Assembly (NCBI GenBank): GCA_002753515.1 | Contig: PEAK01000023.1 | Coordinates: forward strand, 1-56,052 | Source: Magnetococcales bacterium | Lineage (GTDB): Bacteria; Pseudomonadota; Magnetococcia; Magnetococcales; UBA8363 | Length of the DNA stretch: 56,052 bases | Direction: 5' to 3' | Shown: piece after piece, positions 16,407-24,406 of the stretch | Layout: every line of letters starts with the position of its first letter | Numbering within the stretch: position 1 is the stretch's first letter | The notes under the pieces: model-generated | Databases searched by the model: none | What the model saw: only the letters and a program-made list of their open reading frames with translations | Told to the model about the DNA's origin: nothing | Program-made: the position numbers and the translations under genes

Positions 16407-16763
16407 ATGAAAACTCACCCGACATGGCTACTGATCGCCCTGTTACTCTCCGGATGCGCAACTCTCTTCCCACCCCAGGCCGTGACCAACGCAGCCCTGT
16501 CCGATCCCAGTCAAAAATTTGCACCCACCCAGTCGGTCGATCTGCTGGAGGCTCCTCCCAAACAACCCTTCATCAAGATTGCCCGGATGGAAACCTTGGG
16601 CAACGAAGAGGTCATGTCCGAGGTATTTCTCATTGAAGACATGCGTGCCACCGCTCGGGAAATCGGTGCCCAAGCCATCATCGTCCCTTACGGTCGGGTA
16701 CGCAAGTTTACCCCTGACGGCATCCATTGGCTACTCCAAGGGGATGCCATCCGCTACCAATAA
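16407..16763 (+). CDS. Small lipoprotein of unknown function
   Basis: The 118-residue product has a signal peptide with lipobox LLSGC. I do not recognise the mature domain. It contains IKIARMETLGNEEVMSEVFLIEDM and AREIGAQAIIVPYG, a pattern of alternating strands and one helix as in small periplasmic lipoproteins. A GGGAG ribosome site lies a few bases before the ATG. The gene follows a palindromic repeat and ends at the base before the stop of the convergent MORN/TPR gene. Confidence 0.65.
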   Translation: MKTHPTWLLIALLLSGCATLFPPQAVTNAALSDPSQKFAPTQSVDLLEAPPKQPFIKIARMETLGNEEVMSEVFLIEDMRATAREIGAQAIIVPYGRVRKFTPDGIHWLLQGDAIRYQ

Positions 16764-18881
16764 TCAAGCCGATTTGCCCATCCTGGCCAAGATCAGCTCT
16801 TTGACTTGATGTGCCCGGTCCAATGTGGGCTCCTTGGCCAGGGCTTGTTGCAAATCATTCAACCCTTCATTCAATCGGTTCATCTCCATGTAGGTCAAGG
16901 CCCGCTCCACAAAAACTTCAGGCCCCACTTCGGGATGGACCGAAGCCTGCGTCAAATCGCGTAATGATGCCTTGTACTCCTTGAGCTGCCGTAACACAAT
17001 ACCCCTTGCCAACAGGGTGGAATAACGCCCCGGATCCTTCTCCAGTGCCACGTCAAAATCGCGAATGGCACGCTCAGGAGCCCCCAGCTTGAGCAAAGCC
17101 ATACCCCGGCCATGGAGTGCTTCGGCTGGTTTGCCCGGTTTGAACGCCAAAGCACAGGTGAAGGAATAAATCGCCCGGTTGAATTGCCCCTTGTCGTTCT
17201 GCGCCTGCCCCTCCTGCAACAATTTATTGAGTTCCTCGACGCTGTTTTTCACATCCACTGCGGCCACCTGCATCGGGACCATCTCTTCCACCCCCGCATC
17301 GGCCGGGTTGATGGTTCCCAACTCCGCCAGGAGAGGCCCCACACCCAGATCATCCAACTCTTTCTCCCCAGCCCCCACACTGATCAACCGCGATATTCTC
17401 AGCTCCACCGCGTCACCCGGCTTTTCCTCACCCTTGGGCTTGCCATCCGCCACTTGAAGGATCGATCCAACCGCCGCCGGAACCTCGTCGCCGCCCTCTT
17501 TGGGAGACCTGACAAGGGCCGAGGTATAATCCAGATTCAGTGTCACCGCCTCCATAAGCTTCAGCGTCGCCGACTCCACCCCTTCAACAACCGGATCCAC
17601 ACCAGGTTCGGGAACCATTTGGGCGACCATCGGTCCCGAAACGGCAGGCTGTTCCCGCTCGGCAGTGTGTACACCGATCTGGGGAACCGGCTGCTCGCCC
17701 CCGGTCAGGGAAACCGGTGTATTTATGGCGATCTGGGGAGCCGTCTGCTCACCCCCGGTCAGGGGAACCGGACCAGCATCAGCCAACGCTTCCCCGACTC
17801 CCCCATCTAAAGCTTCAACACCAACCTTAACCAAGGTGTCCGATTGCGCTGCGGATTCCATCTCTACGGCGGCAATCACCATGGCCAAAGGATCGGGTCG
17901 GGTCACCGCCTTCGGTGCCGGAGTTGCCATGGCCACCACCTCCGGCTTCACCACGCGCTTGGGTGACGGCTCCGCCATGACGACCGGCTCAGAAATCGCC
18001 TCAAGAGCAGCATGAATGGCCGGTTCCTTTTTGATTTCCCCCTGTTTATCCCCCGGCTTGCCAGGAGCGGGGACACCATGCGGCATCGCCCCGGGATTGG
18101 AATGCGGTAATAACTTCGGTGCCTCACCCGGAGCGACGGCGGGAGCCGGGGGCGATCCCACGTTTTTTGGCGCTGCCTCACCCGGAGCGGCGGCGGGAGC
18201 CTTGACCGGTTCCGGCGCTGATCCCACGTTCTTTGGCGATGCATCACCCGGAGTTGCTGCGGGTGGCTTGATGAGATTGTTGCTCCCAGGGGTCAAGGTG
18301 GGGACAACCTTATCCGCCTTGTTCGCAGAACCGTCCTTGGGCTGATGCCGTCCGCCAGCCTTTGCTTTCGCCGCACTCCCCCCCTTGCCAGATATCGGGG
18401 CCAACGCTTTTTTCGCTGCTTTCACCCGGGAATGCAGAGACTTGCTCCCCCTTCGGCGATCCTTGCCACCCTGGTAGCGGTTGCGATGAAACGTCCCAAC
18501 CTGGGAGCGACCATCGGGCCAGGTCTTTTTTCCATAGCCATGTTGCACCCCGTGGCGCCATGCCCCCGAATATTTCTTGCCATTGGACCAGACCAACGTA
18601 CCTTGGCCATGCCGTTGTCCCATGACGTATTGCCCGGTGAACACCGAACCATCGGCATGGGTATAGGTTCCTGCACCATGGAGTTGCCCATTGCGGAATT
18701 GCCCTTCATAACGCGCCCCGCTGGGCCACTGATAGACCCCGACGCCATTCAGGCAATCCCCTTGCAGGCATTCCGCCCACCCGATGACCGGAGACAACGC
18801 TGGAACGAGGGCTGACAAGAATACCAGCCACCACCAGCCATGACGACTGTGACCAGAAAACAATGCATTCGGAGTATTCAT
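16764..18881 (-). CDS. Exported MORN-repeat and TPR protein
   Basis: This 705-residue protein has an N-terminal signal peptide (about residues 1-36). Four MORN repeats (about 45-140) follow, visible as GVGVYQWPSGARYEG, GAGTYTHADGSVFTG, GQGTLVWSNGKKYSG and GYGKKTWPDG. A long proline/alanine-rich linker contains near-repeated PKNVGS and APGEA units. At about 560-700 are TPR repeats (FNRAIYSFTCALAFKPG, PERAIRDFDVALEKDPG). MORN and TPR segments both mediate contacts, so a scaffold at the envelope is plausible. The ATG overlaps the stop of a short upstream frame (ATGA). The TolC-like gene lies upstream on the same strand and is the best hint of a partner. Confidence 0.75.
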   Translation of the reverse strand: MNTPNALFSGHSRHGWWWLVFLSALVPALSPVIGWAECLQGDCLNGVGVYQWPSGARYEGQFRNGQLHGAGTYTHADGSVFTGQYVMGQRHGQGTLVWSNGKKYSGAWRHGVQHGYGKKTWPDGRSQVGTFHRNRYQGGKDRRRGSKSLHSRVKAAKKALAPISGKGGSAAKAKAGGRHQPKDGSANKADKVVPTLTPGSNNLIKPPAATPGDASPKNVGSAPEPVKAPAAAPGEAAPKNVGSPPAPAVAPGEAPKLLPHSNPGAMPHGVPAPGKPGDKQGEIKKEPAIHAALEAISEPVVMAEPSPKRVVKPEVVAMATPAPKAVTRPDPLAMVIAAVEMESAAQSDTLVKVGVEALDGGVGEALADAGPVPLTGGEQTAPQIAINTPVSLTGGEQPVPQIGVHTAEREQPAVSGPMVAQMVPEPGVDPVVEGVESATLKLMEAVTLNLDYTSALVRSPKEGGDEVPAAVGSILQVADGKPKGEEKPGDAVELRISRLISVGAGEKELDDLGVGPLLAELGTINPADAGVEEMVPMQVAAVDVKNSVEELNKLLQEGQAQNDKGQFNRAIYSFTCALAFKPGKPAEALHGRGMALLKLGAPERAIRDFDVALEKDPGRYSTLLARGIVLRQLKEYKASLRDLTQASVHPEVGPEVFVERALTYMEMNRLNEGLNDLQQALAKEPTLDRAHQVKELILARMGKSA

Positions 18882-19007
18882 GAGGCCTGACCCGCCGGGA
18901 CTGGGTTGAACATGAAGCGCTTTGAGGGCACCGAAAATCCTTGCCAGGGTTCTTTTGGATCAACCACTGGCACAGGTATCTTTCCCAGACGCTTCAACCC
19001 AGGAGTA

Positions 19008-20753
19008 TCAATCCGCCGACGTCGGCAGCACCTCCCCTTCCACCGCGGGTTCCGCACCTGACAGACCCCGGCTTTCCGCATCCACGGCATCCAATGGCCT
19101 GGGCGGTCTGGGAAGTGGCAACCCCTTTTTCTGGGAAAAATCCTGCAATCGTTGCCACATGCCCCCCTTATCGGCAGCGCCGGACGTTCCCGCAATCTTT
19201 TTCAATGGGTCTTCCACTTCCGGTTCCCCGCCAACGTTCCAGGCCGATAACAAGGCCGCCGTAGAACTTTCATGGCGATAGGCCATGTTGGCCATCAAGG
19301 CGGGTGGTGCCAATGTTTCCAATTCCGGCATGGGCGGGATGGGATCCCGTCCCAGGGAAATCAACAGACGCGCCAATGCCGCCTGGTTGTCGGCAAAGGC
19401 CAATCCTTGTTGCAACCGCGCCATCACCCCTTCCGCCTTCTTGACGATCCCCGATGTGACAGGATCCTGGGTGTCGTATTGCGCGGCAGCGGTGGCCGCC
19501 ATCGACAAACGACTTTTATTGTGTTCCCGCACATCCTGCAACCGTTTTTCCGTCAATCGGCACTCCAGGAGCGCCAGATGCAGGCGCACCAGCGTACCCA
19601 CACCTTGCGCCAGGCGCAGCACCTTGCCTTCGGTCTGGAGATCGGCAGCGGGATTTTTTTTGCCGTTGAGCAACTGCCCCGTCAAGGCAATGCCGGCCTC
19701 AACCCAGGATGGTGCCCCCGGCACCGTCATGATACCCGTTTCATGGGCCAACCCGGAAAAGGCATAACCGGGAAAAGCGGACAACAACGCCCATTCCACC
19801 TGTTTGGCACCCAGCCATTGATCCCGGGGGAGTTTCATCCGTTCCGCCCATTGTTTCAGGGCATAATCCTCCAAAAGCGCCATCGGCAGCGCCATAATGC
19901 CGGGATCGTGCAATTCAGCGGCAGCAACGCCAATCCGTCCTTTAAGACTCTCTTCCGGGAGACTCACCAATCCTGCAAGATGGCGTCTGGATTGAGCCAG
20001 ATCATCACGCCAAGCCCCCAGCCTGGTAACCGTTTCCAAAAGAATTTTTTGGCTTTGTGCCGATTTGGCCTTATCCTGCGCCTTCTCACCACCCTTCATT
20101 CCGGCTGCCGCCACATTGGCCTCAGCCAGCACCGACTCCAATTCCCGCATTAACAAATCGGCTGTTGCCGCACGCCAATAAGCATCGCGAACCTCATGGA
20201 CAAGGCTCAAAGCAGAAATACGCAACAAGGATAGTGACGGCTCCCCCCCACCCGGTTCCACCGGGGCATCCCCCTTCTCCATACCCAAAGCCACCAGACT
20301 CCAGACCAATGCAGGATCATATTCGCTTTGAACATCCCCGGCCCGGGTTTTGCCACCCTCCGCCAACAAACCGGCTTCCTTGGCCAAAGCACGCAATTGC
20401 TTGATGGATTGCTCCCCTTCGTGTGGTCTCTGCAACACGCTCACCAATCTGTCGGTCCGATCCTTGAAACCTGTCTTGACGGCCAGCGCCATGGCCTCGA
20501 ACAAACCAAAGCGCTGGGTTCCAGCCATAACAGGAGCCAGTGGAGCCGATTGCGGCGCAGGTGGCGCAGGCTGTTGTACACCTGTCCCCGATGCGTTTTT
20601 AAACGATTTTTTGATGATAACCGGTGCTTCGTGGACAACCGGCTGACCTTTGGAAAACGCGACCGGCGCGCCACACCATGCCGACGACATCCCCACGGAC
20701 AGCCCTACGACAACCGCCACACCTGGCCCGAAACGCACCCAACGCATCCGCAT
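19008..20753 (-). CDS. TolC-like outer-membrane efflux protein (divergent)
   Basis: This protein has the long-helix, low-identity pattern of the TolC/outer-membrane factor family, for example SLVHEVRDAYWRAATADLLMRELESVLAEA and repeated amphipathic helices to the end. The start is set at the ATG at 20753, which follows an AAAAGGGTGGG ribosome site and opens a signal peptide (VAVVVGLSVGMSSAWC); the open frame extends upstream to 20906. The resulting 581 residues are longer than usual and include a proline-rich segment near residue 65. No adaptor or inner-membrane pump gene is adjacent. The call rests on pattern, not on a signature motif. Confidence 0.6.
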   Translation of the reverse strand: MRMRWVRFGPGVAVVVGLSVGMSSAWCGAPVAFSKGQPVVHEAPVIIKKSFKNASGTGVQQPAPPAPQSAPLAPVMAGTQRFGLFEAMALAVKTGFKDRTDRLVSVLQRPHEGEQSIKQLRALAKEAGLLAEGGKTRAGDVQSEYDPALVWSLVALGMEKGDAPVEPGGGEPSLSLLRISALSLVHEVRDAYWRAATADLLMRELESVLAEANVAAAGMKGGEKAQDKAKSAQSQKILLETVTRLGAWRDDLAQSRRHLAGLVSLPEESLKGRIGVAAAELHDPGIMALPMALLEDYALKQWAERMKLPRDQWLGAKQVEWALLSAFPGYAFSGLAHETGIMTVPGAPSWVEAGIALTGQLLNGKKNPAADLQTEGKVLRLAQGVGTLVRLHLALLECRLTEKRLQDVREHNKSRLSMAATAAAQYDTQDPVTSGIVKKAEGVMARLQQGLAFADNQAALARLLISLGRDPIPPMPELETLAPPALMANMAYRHESSTAALLSAWNVGGEPEVEDPLKKIAGTSGAADKGGMWQRLQDFSQKKGLPLPRPPRPLDAVDAESRGLSGAEPAVEGEVLPTSAD

Positions 20754-20935
20754 GGTACCCACCCTTTTCCGGTCACAACCGATGGGACCGCTGTGGTCAA
20801 TGGAAGACCTGCCACGGGTTGTACCGGTATTCCCGCACCATTCCCAGTCCCAGAACCTTGAATCGGCAAGCAAATTCCATGCCCGATTCAATAAGGGGAT
20901 GGGCAATTATCCAGGAAAATGTGTCCAAGAAACAA

Positions 20936-20965
20936 TTGACTTACACTTTAATTGGTGGATAATGT
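20936..20965 (+). promoter_or_regulatory. Sigma-70-type promoter and inverted repeat before coaBC
   Basis: TTGACT (20936-20941) and TAATGT (20960-20965) are 18 bases apart, close to consensus. An inverted repeat CAATT (20933-20937) and AATTG (20950-20954) covers the -35 box and spacer. It could be an operator, perhaps for the Rrf2 regulator of the same operon. Confidence 0.55.
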
Positions 20966-20997
20966 TCTTACAAAGCACTTTATTATAGAGGTTAACC

Positions 20998-22254
20998 TTG
21001 GACTTTTGGCGCAATAAAGAGATCGTACTGGTTGTCGGAGGGGGAATCGCCGCCTGCCGCACCCTTGATTTAATTCGACGTCTCAAGGAGTTGGGTGCGG
21101 GGGTCAGCGTAGTCGGCACGGAAGCGGCCACCCGTTTTGTCACGCCGTTAACATTTCAAGCCATCTCGGGACGCCCGTTTCACGGCGATCTGTTCGATCC
21201 CACCCTGGAAGGGGGGATGGATCACATTCGCCTGGCACGGGAAGCCCATCTGGTCATCATCGCTCCGGCGACCGCCGATCTGCTGGCCAAAATGGCGCAC
21301 GGTCTCGCGGGCGATCTGGCCACGGCCATGCTCCTGGCCCGAACCGGTCCCGTTCTGGCAGCACCCGCCATGAATCATGCCATGTGGTCCCATCCAGCCA
21401 CACAAAGCAACGTCACAGTGCTCACAGGGCGGGGAATCCAATTTTGCGGCCCCGAAGCGGGATCCCTGGCTTGTGGAGAAGAGGGGGTGGGACGCTTGGC
21501 CACTGTGGAAACCATCATGGAAGTCGCCCGACGCTGCCTGGAACCACAGCCCCTGACCGGAAGGCATTTCCTCCTTACCGCCGGACCAACCCGGGAAGAG
21601 TTGGATCCGGTACGCTACCTGTCCAACCATTCCAGTGGTCGCATGGGATTTGCCATTGCCCAGGCGGCATTACGCGCCGGGGCACGGGTCACCTTGGTAC
21701 ACGGTCCGGTAGCCATTCCACCCCCATACGGAGCCAAAACCATTCCGGTGACCAGCGCCCGGGAAATGCACGCCGCTGTCATGGCGGTATGGGATCGAGA
21801 TACCGCCAACGAAACCTTGGATGCCGTTGTACTGACTGCCGCCGTTGCCGATTTTCGCCCTGCCCGGCGAGAAGCGGAAAAAATTAAAAAATCATTGGAT
21901 AGCGCCGGACACATCGAATTGCAAGCCAATCCCGACATCCTTTTGGAACTCAGCCAACGCCAACCTACCCTGAAAAACCGCAACATACCCCTTGTGATCG
22001 GTTTTGCAGCCGAAACAGGCATGGCCCTGGAACGCGCTCGGGAAAAAATGTCCCGAAAACCTTGCCATATGCTGGTTATCAACGACGTTTCCGAGGAAGG
22101 TTCCGGTTTTGGCGTGGCTACCAACCGGGTAACGCTGTTGCACCACACCCATGAGGTGGAAACATGGCCCCTCATGACCAAGGAAGAGGTTGGCAAACGA
22201 TTGGTGGCAAGCATCACCTCCAATCTTTCCCATCCATTTCACCCAGTCCATTAG
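20998..22254 (+). CDS. coaBC: Bifunctional phosphopantothenoylcysteine decarboxylase / phosphopantothenate-cysteine ligase CoaBC
   Basis: CoaBC joins cysteine to 4'-phosphopantothenate and decarboxylates the product to 4'-phosphopantetheine for coenzyme A. The flavin-binding CoaC half is at residues 1 to about 185: GGGIAACRTLDLIRRL, the active-site strand around GMDHIRLA, APAMNHAMW and the lid Cys in GSLACGEEGVGRL. The CoaB half starts at about residue 190 with LLTAGPTREELDPVRYLSNHSSG and keeps AAVADFRPA. The TTG start at 20998 follows AGAGG. It is the first gene of a five-gene operon that includes cysteine synthase, which makes one of its substrates. Confidence 0.95.
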   Translation: MDFWRNKEIVLVVGGGIAACRTLDLIRRLKELGAGVSVVGTEAATRFVTPLTFQAISGRPFHGDLFDPTLEGGMDHIRLAREAHLVIIAPATADLLAKMAHGLAGDLATAMLLARTGPVLAAPAMNHAMWSHPATQSNVTVLTGRGIQFCGPEAGSLACGEEGVGRLATVETIMEVARRCLEPQPLTGRHFLLTAGPTREELDPVRYLSNHSSGRMGFAIAQAALRAGARVTLVHGPVAIPPPYGAKTIPVTSAREMHAAVMAVWDRDTANETLDAVVLTAAVADFRPARREAEKIKKSLDSAGHIELQANPDILLELSQRQPTLKNRNIPLVIGFAAETGMALERAREKMSRKPCHMLVINDVSEEGSGFGVATNRVTLLHHTHEVETWPLMTKEEVGKRLVASITSNLSHPFHPVH

Positions 22255-22271
22255 ATTAGAGGGAAAGTAAA

Positions 22272-22733
22272 GTGCTTAAATTTTCTAAAAAGTTACTTTA
22301 TGCCATAGAAGCCGTCGTCGATATCGCCTACAACTCGGGGGGGGAACCCGTCCAGATTCGCGAGGTCACCAACCGCCAGGGGGTACCGCAACGTTATCTG
22401 GAACAAGTGATGCAGCGCTTGGTGAAAGCTGGCATCCTCAAGGGGATTCGTGGACCGAGAGGGGGCTATTTGCTTGCCCGGGAACGCTCCAGAATCAGCG
22501 TCGGCGACATCGCCCGCGTGGTCATGGATGTCAGACCAGCCGGCGATTCGGGATTACCTGATGATTTGGCCACCGGCCCCATCGGGCGTCAGGTCATCCG
22601 CCCCCTGTGGTCGGAATTTCAAGGGCAAATTCTGGAAATGATGGACAAAGTGACTATCGAGGAACTGACCACGCGAGCCTTTCGCAACGGCGTGCCCAGT
22701 GAGGTCTACAGCCGTATTTCCTACTCTATCTGA
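22272..22733 (+). CDS. Rrf2-family transcription regulator without cluster cysteines
   Basis: This 153-residue regulator has the Rrf2 winged helix: FSKKLLYAIEAVVDIAY, IREVTNRQGVPQRYLEQVMQRLVKAGILKGIRGPRGGYLLAR. It contains no cysteine at all, so it cannot carry the iron-sulfur cluster used by IscR or NsrR. Known cluster-free members include CymR, which controls cysteine genes and binds CysK. Here the gene is 17 bases after coaBC and lies in one operon with a cysteine synthase. A cysteine-status regulator is the natural guess, by analogy only. The start is GTG 22272 after GGGAAAG. Confidence 0.88.
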   Translation: MLKFSKKLLYAIEAVVDIAYNSGGEPVQIREVTNRQGVPQRYLEQVMQRLVKAGILKGIRGPRGGYLLARERSRISVGDIARVVMDVRPAGDSGLPDDLATGPIGRQVIRPLWSEFQGQILEMMDKVTIEELTTRAFRNGVPSEVYSRISYSI

Positions 22734-22745
22734 ACTGCGAACCCC

Positions 22746-23462
22746 ATGGGCCAGTCGCTTGTCCCTACCGCCACAACTGATTTTAACGTAGTCATCCTGG
22801 GTATGGGTGGCCTCGGTTCGGTTGTCGCCATGGCCCTGGTTGCCGCAGGCGTTCGCCATTTGACGTTGATCGATGCCGATTGCGTCGCCCTCTCCAATCT
22901 GCATCGACAACCCCTGTATCTGGAAGAAGACATCGGACAACGCAAAGTGGACATTGCGGCACAACGTCTCACTGCCATGGCGCCCGACTGCACAATTACA
23001 ACCCACCCTTTGCGGATGGAAACCATGGGGCAACTCCTTCCCCTGGCCCTGACGCACGCCTGCATGGTGGATGCCTCCGACAACTTCGCCACCCGTTTTT
23101 TGGCCAACGATGCCGCACTTGCATCCGGTCGTCCTTTGGTACATGGCGCGGCAACCGGCCTGAAAGGGCAGCTCATGACCATTCTCCCATTTCAAACATC
23201 CTGCCTGCGCTGTCTGTTCGACGCCCCACCCGATGACCAAGTCGCTACGTGCCAAGAGGCAGGAATTTTGGGACCATTGGTCCTGGAAATCGGCTGGTTG
23301 ATGGCTATCGAATGCATCAAGCTGCAAACAGGTGCGGCCAATCTCTTGACCAATGCCTTGTTGACGGTCAATCTGGAAACGGGAGTCCGTCGCCAGATTG
23401 CCCTGGCCCGGCAGAGCGATTGCTCAGGTTGTACCAATTGCGACATGACAAACAACCAGTGA
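22746..23462 (+). CDS. ThiF/MoeB-type E1 sulfur-carrier adenylyltransferase lacking the N-terminal segment
   Basis: This 238-residue enzyme should adenylate the C-terminus of a ubiquitin-like sulfur carrier. The ATP site is intact: GMGGLG (residues 19-24), DADCVALSNLHRQ with D43, D45, N51 and R54, GQRKVD with K67, and DASDN with D112. Zinc cysteines are C153/C156 and C226/C229. C169 in CQEAGILGPL is at the place of the catalytic Cys in ThiF. The usual N-terminal Arg-Tyr-Ser-Arg-His segment is absent; the protein goes straight into the first Rossmann strand. That segment is found in the protein encoded at 24406. No small carrier gene is nearby. Confidence 0.85.
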   Translation: MGQSLVPTATTDFNVVILGMGGLGSVVAMALVAAGVRHLTLIDADCVALSNLHRQPLYLEEDIGQRKVDIAAQRLTAMAPDCTITTHPLRMETMGQLLPLALTHACMVDASDNFATRFLANDAALASGRPLVHGAATGLKGQLMTILPFQTSCLRCLFDAPPDDQVATCQEAGILGPLVLEIGWLMAIECIKLQTGAANLLTNALLTVNLETGVRRQIALARQSDCSGCTNCDMTNNQ

Positions 23463-23476
23463 TAGGTGTATGGAGC

Positions 23477-24406
23477 ATGGCAAAAATCTACGACAGCATT
23501 ACGGAAACCATTGGCCGCACCCCCATCGTACGCATCAAACGTTTGAGTTCCGGATTGGACATTGAACTTTTGGCCAAGGTGGAATCGTTCAACCCCATGG
23601 GATCGTTAAAAGATCGCATCGGCCTTTCCATGATCGAAGCCCTGGAAAAAGCTGGAAAAATGACCTCCCGAACCCGCATCGTCGAACCCACTTCCGGTAA
23701 TACCGGCATCGCCCTGGCTTTTGTCTGCGCCGCACGAGGTTATGACCTGACCTTGACCATGCCGGAATCCATGTCCATGGAACGCCGCCGTCTTTTTGAA
23801 CTCCTGGGTGCCCGGGTGGTCTTGACCCCGACCCTTGAAGGCATGAAAGGCTCCATTGACGAAGCCCAGCGTTTGCTGAAATCCGATCCTCATGCCGTCA
23901 TGCCCAACCAGTTTGAAAACCCGGTCAATCCCGAAACGCACGCCAATACCACGGCGATGGAAATTTTTGAAGATACCGAAGGCCAACTGGATGTTCTGAT
24001 AGCGGGAGTGGGAACCGGTGGATCCTTGAGCGGCATTGCCCAAACCTTGAAGGAAAAAATTCCCGGTTTCATGGCAGTGGCCGTCGAACCGGAAAATTCC
24101 CCCGTTCTGTCAGGGGGCATGCCCGGCCCGCACGGCATCCAGGGCATCGGTGCCGGTTTCATCCCGGCGACACTGGACCGTACCCTCATCGACCGGGTCG
24201 TGCGCATTGGTGACAAACGCGCCATCCAGGCGGCACGGCTGTGTGCCCGTTTGGAAGGGATTGCCTGTGGCATTTCATCCGGGGCCACTTTGGCAGCCGC
24301 CTTGGAACTGGGCGAGGAAACCGCATTCAAGGGTAAACGTTTGCTGGTCCTCCTGCCCGATTCCGCCGATCGCTACCTGACCCTGCCCCAGTTCCAGGAG
24401 GATTGA
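23477..24406 (+). CDS. Cysteine synthase (CysK/CysM family)
   Basis: This 309-residue PLP enzyme makes cysteine from an activated serine and a sulfur donor. The PLP lysine is K45 in NPMGSLKDRIG. PTSGNTGIALAF binds substrate, GTGGSLSGI holds the cofactor phosphate, and GISSGATLAAAL closes the domain. The start ATG 23477 follows ATGGAGC. Sequence features alone do not tell CysK from CysM. The E1 gene before it and the TusA fusion gene after it favour a sulfur-carrier-fed enzyme, as for mycobacterial CysM with CysO. The stop overlaps the next start (TGATG). Confidence 0.92.
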   Translation: MAKIYDSITETIGRTPIVRIKRLSSGLDIELLAKVESFNPMGSLKDRIGLSMIEALEKAGKMTSRTRIVEPTSGNTGIALAFVCAARGYDLTLTMPESMSMERRRLFELLGARVVLTPTLEGMKGSIDEAQRLLKSDPHAVMPNQFENPVNPETHANTTAMEIFEDTEGQLDVLIAGVGTGGSLSGIAQTLKEKIPGFMAVAVEPENSPVLSGGMPGPHGIQGIGAGFIPATLDRTLIDRVVRIGDKRAIQAARLCARLEGIACGISSGATLAAALELGEETAFKGKRLLVLLPDSADRYLTLPQFQED

